This document shows positions 42,373-51,831 of a stretch of 64,000 nt of DNA, piece by piece. The number at the start of each line of letters is the position of its first letter. Position 1 is the stretch's first letter. Under the pieces are notes generated by a model. That model had not been told where the DNA came from, searched no databases, and saw nothing but the letters and a program-made list of their open reading frames with translations. The position numbers were made by a program, and so were the translations under genes. The DNA comes from Pantoea piersonii (lineage in GTDB: Bacteria; Pseudomonadota; Gammaproteobacteria; Enterobacterales; Enterobacteriaceae): NCBI RefSeq assembly GCF_003612015.1, contig NZ_RARB01000005.1:62001-126000 (forward strand), in the 5' to 3' direction.

Positions 42373-43374
42373 ATGAAAGCTATCGTCTACAGCCAGAATG
42401 GATTGCCGATCGCCGATCCGCAATCGCTCTACGACACCGCACTGCCGCAGCCCCAGCCGGGTGCGCACGATCTGCTGGTGAAAATCGCCGCGATTGCCGT
42501 TAACCCGGTCGATACTAAAGTGCGCAATGGCGCGCCGACAACGCAGCCGCGCATCCTGGGCTGGGATGCCGTCGGGACGGTTGAAGCGGTCGGCGATAGC
42601 GTAACGCTGTTTAAGCCCGGCGATGAAGTCTACTATGCCGGCGCCATTGACCGTCCTGGCTCTTATGCCGAATATGGCCTGGTTGATGAACGCATCGCCG
42701 GACATAAGCCCGCCTCGCTGAGCAATGCGGATGCCGCCGCGCTGCCGCTGACCTCGCTAACCGCCTGGGAACTGCTGTTCGATCGGCTTGAAGTCAAAGA
42801 GAATGAAGACGAGGCGCTGTTGATTATCGGCGCGGGCGGCGGCGTCGGCTCGATCCTGACGCAGCTGGCAAGCAAGCTGACCGGCCTGCGCGTTATCGCA
42901 ACCGCGTCACGCCCGGAAACCGCCGACTGGGTACGCGGACTTGGCGCACATGACGTCATCGATCATAGCCGTCCGCTGACGGAAGGGCTGCGCGAAATCG
43001 GCGTCGAGAGCGTACGCTACGTCGCCAGCCTGACTCATACCGACAAGCACTATCAGCAGATCGTAGAAGTGCTGGCGCCGCAGGGCCGCCTGGCGGTCAT
43101 TGACGATCCTGAAACGCTTGACGCGATGCCGCTGAAGCGTAAAGCCATTTCGCTGCACTGGGAGCTGATGTTTACCCGTTCGCTGTTCCAGACGCCGGAT
43201 ATGGCGCGCCAGAATGAAATTCTGGAAAACGTACGCCGTCTGATCGACGACGGCACGCTGCGCACCACGAAAGGCGAACACTACGGCACCATCAATGCAG
43301 AAAATCTGCGTCGCGCCCATGCGCTCATCGAGAGCAACCGGGCGCGCGGCAAAATTGTACTGGAAGGGTTTTAA
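42373..43374 (+). CDS. Zinc-type MDR oxidoreductase, quinone-reductase-like
   Basis: 333 residues of the MDR superfamily without structural-zinc cysteines. The N-terminal domain has 'AIAVNPVDTKVRNGAPTTQP', and the nucleotide-binding motif is IGAGGGVGSILTQLA. It matches the ZADH/YahK-like quinone oxidoreductase group that uses NADPH. AAAGGAAACGAG lies upstream. It is followed after 35 bases by nfsB, so the pair may act together against quinones or nitroaromatics. Confidence 0.87.
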   Translation: MKAIVYSQNGLPIADPQSLYDTALPQPQPGAHDLLVKIAAIAVNPVDTKVRNGAPTTQPRILGWDAVGTVEAVGDSVTLFKPGDEVYYAGAIDRPGSYAEYGLVDERIAGHKPASLSNADAAALPLTSLTAWELLFDRLEVKENEDEALLIIGAGGGVGSILTQLASKLTGLRVIATASRPETADWVRGLGAHDVIDHSRPLTEGLREIGVESVRYVASLTHTDKHYQQIVEVLAPQGRLAVIDDPETLDAMPLKRKAISLHWELMFTRSLFQTPDMARQNEILENVRRLIDDGTLRTTKGEHYGTINAENLRRAHALIESNRARGKIVLEGF

Positions 43375-43409
43375 CCTGACCGCGAATAACCCTGATTAAG
43401 GAAAGAGTA

Positions 43410-44063
43410 ATGACGCTTCTTGAAGCCGTGGCGAAACGCCATACCGTAAAAGCCTTTGACGACTCCCGCTCGCTACCGGACGCGCAGATCGAAACGCTGC
43501 TTAATGTGCTGCGCAATACGCCTTCGTCGGTCAATTCGCAGCCCTGGCATTTCGTGGTGGCCTCAACCCCTGAGGGGCGCGAGGCGATCGCCCGCGCCAC
43601 TGCCGGCGCGTTTATCTATAATCAGCCAAAAGTGCTGCACGCCTCGCACGTTATCGCGCTCTGTATGCGGGCCGACCTGGACGAAAGCCATCTGCAAACC
43701 GTACTGGAGCAGGAGGAGAAAGACGGGCGTTTCCGCGATGCGGCGGCAAAAGCGGGACAGGATAAAAGTCGTCGCGGCTATGTTGATATGCATCGCTACG
43801 TGCAGCGCGATCTGCCGCAGTGGATGGAGAAACAGGTCTATCTGGCGCTGGGCGGTCTGTTGCTGAGCGCGGCTTTACTGGATATCGACGCTACGCCAAT
43901 GGAAGGGTTTGATACCGCCGTGCTGGATGAGGCGCTCGGCCTGCGTGAAAAAGGGCTGACCAGCGTGGTGCTGGTATCGCTGGGATACCGCAGTGAGCAG
44001 GATTTCAACGCCGTGCTGCCAAAATCTCGTCTGCCGCAGGAAGATATTTTTACGTTCATCTGA
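43410..44063 (+). CDS. nfsB: Oxygen-insensitive NAD(P)H nitroreductase / dihydropteridine reductase
   Basis: 217 residues, the exact length of E. coli NfsB. FMN-binding features: RHTVKAFDDSRSLPD, 'NTPSSVNSQPWHFVVAST' and LREKGLTSVVLVSLGYRS. The dimeric cytosolic flavoprotein reduces nitroaromatics and quinones by two-electron steps. AAGGAAAG lies upstream of the start. A strong terminator follows. Confidence 0.92.
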   Translation: MTLLEAVAKRHTVKAFDDSRSLPDAQIETLLNVLRNTPSSVNSQPWHFVVASTPEGREAIARATAGAFIYNQPKVLHASHVIALCMRADLDESHLQTVLEQEEKDGRFRDAAAKAGQDKSRRGYVDMHRYVQRDLPQWMEKQVYLALGGLLLSAALLDIDATPMEGFDTAVLDEALGLREKGLTSVVLVSLGYRSEQDFNAVLPKSRLPQEDIFTFI

Positions 44064-44087
44064 TTTGTGGTTTCAACGCGACGCAAT

Positions 44088-44113
44088 AACCCGGCCCTGT
44101 GGCCGGGTTTTTT
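44088..44113 (+). terminator. Rho-independent terminator of nfsB
   Basis: A perfect 9-bp stem (AACCCGGCC / GGCCGGGTT) with a 4-base CTGT loop is followed by a run of T residues, 24 bases past the nfsB stop. Confidence 0.9.
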
Positions 44114-44362
44114 ATTTACGGCAAGATGGCAAAAAGCGATGCCTGCGCCCGCAGGAGCGCATATTTGAGGATAATTCGCATTGCTACTTATGCGGCTCTG
44201 CCCGTAATTTGGAACAACAGGCCAGACTGCAAAATATGACGGAACAGAGACGCGCCAGTTATTTATGGAGCACGTGACAGTCTGCAATAGAGACGCAGTG
44301 AGACATTCAGGCGACAATCGCTTTGCTGGCCGCTGGCGAACGCCTCAGACAATAAGGAATTT

Positions 44363-44584
44363 ATGGGAGCTTACTGTAAGCACTGTCGCGCGCTTTTAAG
44401 CCGGGACGAATATTTCTGGTTTTATGACAGCTGTATCCACTGTGAAAAATACGCGCAACTCCGTGCTGAAGAGCGTGAAATTTTCATCAAGTCGCCGTTA
44501 TACGTCTGGACTGAAATGAATTTTCAGACGCGTCGGCTAAAGCATCGACTTGCGGCCTATCTGAAAAGTCAGAATCTTGTCTGA
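44363..44584 (+). CDS. Small zinc-ribbon-like protein
   Basis: 73 residues with two CxxC pairs (YCKHC at 5-8 and SCIHC at about 24-27), which suggests a zinc ribbon. A basic, aromatic-rich C-terminal helix follows (WTEMNFQTRRLKHRLAAYL). AAGGAA lies eight bases upstream of the ATG. It is monocistronic. Function unknown; nucleic-acid or protein binding is possible. Confidence 0.6.
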   Translation: MGAYCKHCRALLSRDEYFWFYDSCIHCEKYAQLRAEEREIFIKSPLYVWTEMNFQTRRLKHRLAAYLKSQNLV

Positions 44585-44946
44585 ACAGGCTTGCCGTTTT
44601 TAACGTCGGGCGTTGAAAAGCATATTAAATGATGCCAGTTATCAGATCAGACAGACTGAACGCTCCGTGCAACGAGCGATAGGAATGTGATCATGGCATC
44701 CTGTTTATGATTGTTACCTTACACCGATCGCGCTGATGAACGCAGGGCAGGCCCAACGTGCTGTGGTTCCAGAAGCGTCATGCCGGGTTCGTCTGAACCG
44801 GTGAAAAAAATTTAAGTTTCCCCGCTTGCTACCGATAACCTCTCCGCCACTCTGACGGCAGAGGATGACTTCTCAAATAATTTCATCGCCTGAGTGCGCC
44901 ACGGGGCGAGCCTGTCCCGTTTTTCAATTTTAACAAGGAGCAGTAA
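44585..44946. other. Intergenic region upstream of traT
   Basis: 362 bases between the zinc-ribbon gene and the traT-like gene. It should contain the traT promoter; AAGGAG lies just before its start. I find no convincing small gene, repeat or RNA structure. Confidence 0.4.
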
Positions 44947-45678
44947 ATGAAAAACCGCAATACCGTTATAGCGGCTGTCGTCGCATCCTCTCTTATTCTT
45001 TCTGGTTGCAGCGCAATGGGAACGGCAATTAAGAAACGTAATCTCGAAGTAAAAACGCAGATGAGCCAAACCGTGTGGCTTGAGCCGTCAAATGAAAAGA
45101 CGGTATATCTGCAGGTTCGTAATACGTCAGACAAAGATATGAGCGATCTGCAGACATTACTGGCGCAGGATCTGCGCGCTAAAGGTTATACGGTTACTTC
45201 ATCGCCCGACACCGCCTACTACTGGATTCAGGCGAACGTGCTTAAAGCGGAGAAAATGGATCTGCGTCAGTCGCAAGGCTTTCTGTCAACAGGTTATGAA
45301 GGCGCGGCGACCGGAGCTGCGCTTGGCGCAGGCATCACTGCTTATAACAGCAACTCAGGCGGAGCCATTCTGGGGATAGGTCTGGCGGCAGGACTGGCGG
45401 GCATGGCAGCAGATGCGCTGGTCGAGGACGTTAACTATACCATGGTGACCGATCTGCAGATTTCCGAGCGCAGCAAGAACGCAGTGACGACGGACCATAT
45501 CGCGGCGCTGCGTCAGGGTAATGCCGGCATTAAGCTGCAGACCAGCAGCGAAGAAGGCAACCGCATGAAATACCAGACGCGCGTGGTATCAAACGCCAAC
45601 AAAGTAAACCTGAAGTTTGAAGAGGCTAAACCGGTACTGGAAGCCCAGCTGGCGAAATCTGTCGCCGGTATTATGTAA
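44947..45678 (+). CDS. traT: TraT-family surface exclusion / complement resistance lipoprotein
   Basis: 243 residues, the same length as F-plasmid TraT. Lipobox [10 protein letters not shown], then the near-identical [15 protein letters not shown], glycine-rich membrane stretch '[20 protein letters not shown]', and [19 protein letters not shown] at the end. TraT is an outer-membrane lipoprotein that blocks mating-pair stabilisation and confers serum resistance. No other conjugation gene is near, so this is an orphan chromosomal-looking copy. AAGGAG precedes the start. Confidence 0.93.
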   Translation: MKNRNTVIAAVVASSLILSGCSAMGTAIKKRNLEVKTQMSQTVWLEPSNEKTVYLQVRNTSDKDMSDLQTLLAQDLRAKGYTVTSSPDTAYYWIQANVLKAEKMDLRQSQGFLSTGYEGAATGAALGAGITAYNSNSGGAILGIGLAAGLAGMAADALVEDVNYTMVTDLQISERSKNAVTTDHIAALRQGNAGIKLQTSSEEGNRMKYQTRVVSNANKVNLKFEEAKPVLEAQLAKSVAGIM

Positions 45679-45730
45679 TTTCCTCGCTTCTGGCCCGCCT
45701 CAGCGATCTGAGGCGGCGTCGCATATCAAA

Positions 45731-45782
45731 AAATCCCGGCTATGCCTGCGCTCTTTCGACGAAACAGGATGGCCGGGGTTTT
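45731..45782 (+). terminator. Possible terminator after traT
   Basis: AAATCCCGGC (45731-45740) pairs with GCCGGGGTTT (45772-45781) with one G-T wobble and a long 31-base loop, followed by T residues. The large loop makes the call tentative. Confidence 0.45.
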
Positions 45783-45960
45783 AAGCATTTTATCGCTGCT
45801 GACCTCAGATTTATTCATCCCGCTTTGCCACGTGGCAAAATTAACCCCTGCTCATTATCTTTATATCTGCTTTGAGGCAAACAATTACGCGCCGTGGATT
45901 TTACTTTTCGGTCAGGCCTGATTAACTGTGGTTAACTTATTCTTTTAAGGCCAGAGCGTC

Positions 45961-46413
45961 ATGCAGATTATGGAAAGCGGCATTCATCAGGTTAAAGAAG
46001 GGAACAACGTTAAGATCGTCACGCCAGTCAATATTTATGGCTGCGAACTGGGCGACGACGTTTTTATCGGTCCCTTTGTCGAGATACAGAAAGGATGCGT
46101 TATCGGCAGCCGAACCCGTATTCAGTCACACACCTTTATCTGTGAAAACGTCAGGACGGGCAGCGACTGCTTTATCGGACATGGCGTAATGTTCGCAAAC
46201 GATCTGTTCAAAAACGGCGCGCCCGATCCTTCCCCTGACGGCTGGATAACGATCGTGCTGGGGGACGGCGTCTCTATTGGCAGCGGAGCAACGATCCTGA
46301 CGTCGGAAATTTGCAGCGGCGCAGTGATTGGCGCTGGAAGCGTAGTAACGAAACCTGTGCTTCTCAAAGGGATCTATGCTGGAAACCCGGCGAAACTCCT
46401 GAGACCGCTCTAG
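45961..46413 (+). CDS. Left-handed beta-helix acyltransferase
   Basis: 150 residues. Hexapeptide repeats run through most of the protein (IYGCELGDDVFIGPFVEIQK, then IGSRTRIQSHTFIC and 'GDGVSIGSGATILTSEIC'), ending with the typical PAKLLRPL tail. It resembles WbpD/WlbB-type sugar N-acetyltransferases that modify nucleotide sugars for surface polysaccharide. No polysaccharide genes are adjacent. The ribosome site is weak, and ATG at 45970 is an alternative start. Confidence 0.8.
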   Translation: MQIMESGIHQVKEGNNVKIVTPVNIYGCELGDDVFIGPFVEIQKGCVIGSRTRIQSHTFICENVRTGSDCFIGHGVMFANDLFKNGAPDPSPDGWITIVLGDGVSIGSGATILTSEICSGAVIGAGSVVTKPVLLKGIYAGNPAKLLRPL

Positions 46414-46631
46414 CGCTGGCTATCTCTCCCGCCTGACAACATCAATCCTGCGATGACAGTGGCAAACCCTGGCTCATCATGATCCTGACGCGCCGTTTTG
46501 TGCCGGAAACCAGGCGGCGCAGGCGGCGACTGGCCGCGTTCGTGCTACGCTTCAAATCTTGATCAAGCTTAACCCGGCTATTTCAGGCTAATTTTTTGCG
46601 CTAAATAAGCGCATACCAACAGGGAAGAGAG

Positions 46632-47747
46632 ATGTTTCATCTGATTTTTAGTATACCGAGCTGGTACGTTATCGCGCGTTTCGTTTTCCCATTAGCGATG
46701 CCGCTAATGTTAAAAATTATCCTGTCTGTGCTGGTTATGCTGGCCTCGCAATACCTGCTGATAAGCCGGTTTACCGCAGGCGGCATCTTTTCACCCGAAA
46801 TGCCTCGCGCGCTTACCATTCTGTTTAACTGGGCGTTTGGCGCCGTATTATTTCTGGCGCTGTTGCAGCTGCTGATCGACGCTGTGGTGCTGTTTTCGCT
46901 GCTGATAAGGCATCCGTTAGAGATTACGCCAGCAGTGCGTTATCTGGCGGCACTTATTGCCATGGTGCTGGCAACCACTGGCGTGCATCAGGCAATACGC
47001 GTGCCGCCGGTAAAAGATGTCACCATCAGAATCAAAAACCTGCCCCGCGAGTTTGAAGGCTATCAGTTACTCCAGCTTACGGACCTGCATATCACCAAAC
47101 TTTTTAACGCCGCCTGGGCCGCAAAGATGGTAGAGAGGGCGATCTCCCTTAACGCCGATCTTATTGTTGTTACGGGTGACGTTATTGATGGCACCGTGCA
47201 GAACCGCAGGGAGGATGTGGAGCCGTTACGTCATTTGCATGCGCCGGATGGCGTTTTTGCCATCACCGGCAATCACGAATATTTTTTTGAACAGCAGCGA
47301 TGGACCGAACACCTGGCCTCACTGGGACTGCAGCCTTTACTCAACAGCCACGTCATTATCAAACGCGGCGACGCCGGGTTGGTCATTGCTGGCCTGCCTG
47401 ATGCCTCGGCATCGCGAAGGCATGCCGTCGGCCCCGATCTGGCAAAAGCGCTGGAGGGCGCGCCAGAAAATGCGCCTGTCATTTTGCTCGATCACCAGCC
47501 GCGCAACGCGCGCAGCAATGCGCTGCAAAAGGTTGATTTACAGCTGTCAGGCCATACGCATGGCGGGCTTATCGTTGGGCTGGACCGGCTGTTTGCCAAA
47601 CCCAACGGCGGCTTTGTCTCGGGGTTATACCCTGTGGATGGCATGCAGCTCTACGTCAATAACGGAACCGCTCTCTGGCCTGGCATGGCGGTGAGGTTGG
47701 GGCGTCCATCAGAATTGACGCGTATTACGCTGAAACGGCAGGAGTAG
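46632..47747 (+). CDS. Membrane-anchored metallophosphoesterase (YaeI-like)
   Basis: 371 residues. About four N-terminal membrane helices (1-120) precede a calcineurin-like phosphoesterase domain: 'QLLQLTDLHITKLFNAAWA' (Asp and His ligands), VVTGDVIDG, 'ITGNHEYFFEQQRW' (Asn-His) and LSGHTHGG. The family needs two metal ions; YaeI relatives hydrolyse phospholipid-linked or pyrophosphate substrates. AGGGAAGAG precedes the start. It is monocistronic. Confidence 0.87.
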   Translation: MFHLIFSIPSWYVIARFVFPLAMPLMLKIILSVLVMLASQYLLISRFTAGGIFSPEMPRALTILFNWAFGAVLFLALLQLLIDAVVLFSLLIRHPLEITPAVRYLAALIAMVLATTGVHQAIRVPPVKDVTIRIKNLPREFEGYQLLQLTDLHITKLFNAAWAAKMVERAISLNADLIVVTGDVIDGTVQNRREDVEPLRHLHAPDGVFAITGNHEYFFEQQRWTEHLASLGLQPLLNSHVIIKRGDAGLVIAGLPDASASRRHAVGPDLAKALEGAPENAPVILLDHQPRNARSNALQKVDLQLSGHTHGGLIVGLDRLFAKPNGGFVSGLYPVDGMQLYVNNGTALWPGMAVRLGRPSELTRITLKRQE

Positions 47748-47836
47748 GACTTTCAGAGAGCAATAGCTCGCGAGCGATCGGCGACGCGAGCAGCCTGAGA
47801 CAAATAAGGCCGCGCAAAGACGGCCGGTTATCTGCG

Positions 47837-48817
47837 TTAATCCTTGAGCTGCTTCGGCGTCGGCGGCGTGCCGTGGGTATGGAAGGTTTCAATGGTTTTA
47901 AGGCCCCAGGCCTGTCCTTTTTTCCGTTCCGTCTCTGTCCAGACAATGGTTTGCCAGTCCGGCGCCAGGATCAGGCGGGCACCTGAGTTCGCCAGCTCGA
48001 TGCGGTTGCCGGCAGGCTCCCAGACGTAAAGGAAAAAAGTGCCCTGGATCGCGTGCTTATGCGGGCCTGTCTCGATGTGAATGCCATTTTCCAGGAAGAT
48101 GTCCGCCGCACGCAGAATATCTTCCCGCGAGTCGGTGGCGTAGGTCACATGATGCAGACGCCCGTTGCCGCCGCCGTGCTCTTCGGTGCAGGCCAGATCG
48201 TAAGTTTTATTATTAATAGTGAACCAGCAACCGCCAATACGACCGTTATCCAGCTGTATCATCTCGGTTACCCGTGAGCCGAGGCAGGTCTCCATAAAGT
48301 TCTTAAACTCGCGCACGTCCGCCGCCAGCAGATTAAGGTGATCGAGGCGACGCGGGCAGGCACCGCGCCCATGATAGCGCTGCGCCAGGTTTTTCAGCGA
48401 AGGGCGCTCATTCTCTTCAGCCTGGTAGCGAACGGTGTCGTAATAGATTTCAAACACATGGCCAAAGGGATCGGCAAAGCGAAAAGCGCGCCCATGTCCA
48501 GGATCCTCATCCACCCAGCCCAGCACCTCATACTGGCTGGCCTCTATCGCCGCCACGCGTCGCATCAGCGCGGCTTCCGAACTGGCGCGATAGGCTATAT
48601 GCCCCACGCCCGTCGTATGATGGCGGGTAAGCTTTAAGCTATGGAATTCGTAATCATCCCAGGCGCGCAGCCATGCATGATTCTCATCCTGAGCCGAGAC
48701 AGTAAGACCATAAACGTTAACGAAGAAATCGAGGCTCTCTTCGAATTTATCGCTATAAATCTCAACGTGAGCCAGATGGGCAATATCGAAACAGGGTTCC
48801 GCCATGTGATTTGTCAT
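47837..48817 (-). CDS. Type I (VOC) extradiol ring-cleavage dioxygenase
   Basis: 326 residues, two VOC modules, catechol 2,3-dioxygenase-like. Iron ligands by comparison with XylE: His160 (LDHLNL), His223 (LHHVTYAT), Glu274 (GNRIELA). Active-site His255 and Tyr264 are in place, while the second-sphere His of XylE appears as Tyr206 (KTYDLAC). It opens a catechol-type ring with O2 and Fe(II). It is the only ring-cleavage enzyme in a cluster with galB, galC and galD homologues, so gallate or a related trihydroxybenzoate is the inferred substrate. It lies downstream of the aromatic acid transporter on the same strand. Confidence 0.88.
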   Translation of the reverse strand: MTNHMAEPCFDIAHLAHVEIYSDKFEESLDFFVNVYGLTVSAQDENHAWLRAWDDYEFHSLKLTRHHTTGVGHIAYRASSEAALMRRVAAIEASQYEVLGWVDEDPGHGRAFRFADPFGHVFEIYYDTVRYQAEENERPSLKNLAQRYHGRGACPRRLDHLNLLAADVREFKNFMETCLGSRVTEMIQLDNGRIGGCWFTINNKTYDLACTEEHGGGNGRLHHVTYATDSREDILRAADIFLENGIHIETGPHKHAIQGTFFLYVWEPAGNRIELANSGARLILAPDWQTIVWTETERKKGQAWGLKTIETFHTHGTPPTPKQLKD

Positions 48818-48860
48818 AATAATATTCCTGTTAATGTATTCAGGCTGTGCAAGCCAGATT

Positions 48861-50240
48861 TCATCTGTTATTTAAAGTTTGTGACAGCGAAGGAATGTCA
48901 TTTAAATCCGCTCCTTTAATTTTTAAAGAGAGCGCGACATTCCGGTGCAGCACGATACTTATCGCTGCGAATAGCGCAGGGGCGGCCAGAATATAGAAAA
49001 TGGCCGACTGGGCTGGAAACGCCCCCATCAGCAGCCCGCCGACGGATGAGCTTAAAATCGCGCCGGTGCGGCCAATGCCATGCATCCAGCTCACGCCAGT
49101 TGCGCGAATTTCGGTGGGATAATAGGCGGGCGAGTAAACCTGTAAACCATTTTGCGCGCCGTTAATACACATGCCGATAACGAAGATAAACACGCCCAGA
49201 GCCACGCCGGAAAAGCCGAAGAGCCCTTGTGCCAGCAGGCAGAGGCTGCCCAGCAGGTAAACCACGCCGATAACATATCTGGCGTTAAGCTTATCCATCA
49301 GCGCGCCGACCATTATTCCTCCCAGCGGCCCGCCGAGCTGGAACAGACCCGCCAGAATGGCAGCCTGCTCCAGCGAGATGCCGCCGGAACGCATAATCGT
49401 AGGCAGCCAGCCGTTCAGCAGATAGATCACAAACAGCCCCATAAAGTAGGTTACCCACAAGATGATGGTGCCGCGGGCGAAACCATGCCGGAACAACTGA
49501 GAAATGGTGCTGTTGCGGTTAATGCGCGGTGAATTAAGCACAAAGGACGCATCCTGAGTGAAGTGGCCGCCCATCCGGTTCAGGAGCGCGGCGATTTTCT
49601 CCCGCGGCGCCCTGCGCACCAGCAAATTAAACGCCGATTCAGGTAACAGCAGGCTCAGGAAGGGCAGCAGCACCAGCGGCACGGCGCCGCCAAAAATCAG
49701 TACGGCCGTCCAGTTGTAGTGGGCCAGCAGCGCGGCGGCGATAAATCCGCCCAGCCCCGAGCCAATGTTGAAACCGCTAAACATCAGCGTAATCATGACG
49801 CCCTTGCGGCGTTCGGGCATATATTCCGCCAGCAGCGTCACGCAGTTAGGCATAACGGCGCCCAGGCCAAGCCCGGCGACAAAGCGCATCAGCGCCATCT
49901 GCACGGGCGTTGTGGCGAAGGCGCACACCAGGCTGAAAACAGAGAACATCAGCACCGAGAGCAAAATAATCTTTTTACGGCCAAAGCGATCGGATAACGG
50001 CCCTGCGATAAGCGCGCCGATGGCGACGCCAAACATGGCCGCACCCAGGATCGGCCCCATAGCCGCGCGGGATATGTGCCACTCTTCAATAAGTGCAGGC
50101 GCGATAAATCCCATGACGGCCGCATCGTAGCCATCAAACATAATGATGATCAGACAGAGGATCAGTACGCGCCACTGAAAGGCTGAAATGGGTCGCGAAT
50201 CAATCCAGGCCTTGATATCGACCAGCTTGTTTGTGTTCAT
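48861..50240 (-). CDS. Aromatic acid:H+ symporter (AAHS family MFS)
   Basis: 459 residues, 12 membrane helices. The AAHS hallmark in helix 1 (IIIMFDGYDAAVMGF) and loop 2-3 motif GPLSDRFGRKK are present. The family includes PcaK and GalT, which import hydroxybenzoates. It precedes the dioxygenase on the same strand and is next to the tandem-HTH LysR gene. A gallate-type substrate is inferred from context. Confidence 0.9.
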   Translation of the reverse strand: MNTNKLVDIKAWIDSRPISAFQWRVLILCLIIIMFDGYDAAVMGFIAPALIEEWHISRAAMGPILGAAMFGVAIGALIAGPLSDRFGRKKIILLSVLMFSVFSLVCAFATTPVQMALMRFVAGLGLGAVMPNCVTLLAEYMPERRKGVMITLMFSGFNIGSGLGGFIAAALLAHYNWTAVLIFGGAVPLVLLPFLSLLLPESAFNLLVRRAPREKIAALLNRMGGHFTQDASFVLNSPRINRNSTISQLFRHGFARGTIILWVTYFMGLFVIYLLNGWLPTIMRSGGISLEQAAILAGLFQLGGPLGGIMVGALMDKLNARYVIGVVYLLGSLCLLAQGLFGFSGVALGVFIFVIGMCINGAQNGLQVYSPAYYPTEIRATGVSWMHGIGRTGAILSSSVGGLLMGAFPAQSAIFYILAAPALFAAISIVLHRNVALSLKIKGADLNDIPSLSQTLNNR

Positions 50241-50475
50241 GGTTAGCTCTCTTGTCAGGCACGGAGGGTCGTTTTTGTCGTAGTAAGAGTTTTAACAATC
50301 CAGTTACACGGTAAGCAGAGTGGCGCAGGGTGTCTGTCAAAAAAGGCTTTTAGAGGTATGAGTTGCGTTTATATTGTGAGCGAGTTGGCATACTCCAGAA
50401 CGCAAATAACAGCCCTGAAGATGCCGCAAGCGGGCCTGTAATGCAGGACGGAAGCGGGTAGCGTATGAATTTCGT

Positions 50476-51705
50476 TTAGGAAGCGTATGGCGCGGCTTCA
50501 GCGTTAATAGAATCAATTAACGCCAGCGTAGCGGGAGAGTGAAGTGCGGTATGCCGCAGGGTGATGCCAATTTCACGTCGCGTGTCCGAGAGCGGTAAAG
50601 TCAGCGGCAACAAAGCGCCGGCGCGCAATTCATATTCCAGCTGATGGCGGGAGACCGCCGCCACCATATCGGAGTTCATCAGAAGTCCGCGTACTATCGC
50701 CAGATCGCCGCTCTCCACGACCGGCAGTGGAGCAGGCATTCCCAGCGTTCTGAAAGCGCGATCCAGCAAATGCCGCGCCGGCGTATTATCGCGCGGCAAG
50801 ATCCACTGAGCGCTGGCGAGATCGGCAGGCGCCAGCGGTTTGCCCGCTAAAGGGTGCTGCGGCCGAACCACCAGCACTAACTCCTCGGTAAACAGCACCT
50901 GACTGGCGATATCGTTGACCTCCTCATCATGGCGCAACGCGCCCAGAATCAGATCCACCTCGCCGGCGCGTAATTCCGTGACAAGAGCGCTATAGGCGCT
51001 CTCGTTAGTAACCACCTTAACCGCCGGGTGCGCCGTCACAAGGCGCGCGATGGCGCGAGGCAAAATGGTACTGCGGCACAAGGGCAGCGCGCCCACGTTG
51101 ACCGTGCCCTGCAATACGCCCGCCTGCGCCGCCAGATCTTCCGGTATGTGACGAATTTCATTCAGCGCGCGGCTGATATGCGGTGCCATTTCCCGCGCGG
51201 CTGCGGAGGGGATCATGCCTTTGGGCGAACGCTGGAATAAGGCTATACCCGCGCCTTTCTCCAGCACTTTTAACGCGGCGCTGACGGCAGGCTGGCTGAT
51301 ATTCAACAGGCTGGCCACGCTCTGCGTATGGTGTAGATGATAAAGCCGCAAAAAAATTTGCAGTCGCCTGACGTTAAACAGCCAGACAGGCTCGGCGTCA
51401 TCACGCAGGCTTTCCCGCTGTTTAAACCGCGCCAGCAGGGCTGGGATCTGATTCAGCTCCTGAATGGCGCGCTGCGCGCGAGGCAACACGCATTTGCCAT
51501 GCTCGGTTAATAGCATGCCGCTGGCGTGCCGCTCAAAAAGCGGGACGGCTAATGTGTGTTCCAGATCACGTATAGAACGCGTAATTGCAGACTGGGTCCG
51601 AAATAAATTTTCTGCAGCGCTGGAGACGGTACCCCTTTCGGCAACCATGCAAAGAGAGCGTAGCTGCATGATTTTAATATCATTATCTTCCTGTTTTCTT
51701 TTCAT
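50476..51705 (-). CDS. LysR-family regulator with two tandem HTH domains
   Basis: 409 residues, about 100 more than usual. The first HTH is at about 13-75 (MVAERGTVSSAAENLFRTQS, then AITRSIRDLEHTL). A second complete LysR HTH is at about 112-175 (LHHTQSVASLLNISQPAVSA, then ALKVLEKGAGIALF). The effector domain begins near 195 (QGTVNVGALPLC). It is divergent from galB and is the likely activator of both arms of the cluster, in the position of galR in Pseudomonas. The duplicated DNA-binding domain is unusual. Confidence 0.9.
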   Translation of the reverse strand: MKRKQEDNDIKIMQLRSLCMVAERGTVSSAAENLFRTQSAITRSIRDLEHTLAVPLFERHASGMLLTEHGKCVLPRAQRAIQELNQIPALLARFKQRESLRDDAEPVWLFNVRRLQIFLRLYHLHHTQSVASLLNISQPAVSAALKVLEKGAGIALFQRSPKGMIPSAAAREMAPHISRALNEIRHIPEDLAAQAGVLQGTVNVGALPLCRSTILPRAIARLVTAHPAVKVVTNESAYSALVTELRAGEVDLILGALRHDEEVNDIASQVLFTEELVLVVRPQHPLAGKPLAPADLASAQWILPRDNTPARHLLDRAFRTLGMPAPLPVVESGDLAIVRGLLMNSDMVAAVSRHQLEYELRAGALLPLTLPLSDTRREIGITLRHTALHSPATLALIDSINAEAAPYAS

Positions 51706-51831
51706 GATTACCTGGGGTTAAGACGGGATCGTAATCACAACATAAATAAAAATCATAGCTGACGCAATGAAAGGCATTATTCGCCTGAAAAGCCGCGTGC
51801 CAGGATGAAAAAAACGCAACAGCAGGGAAAC

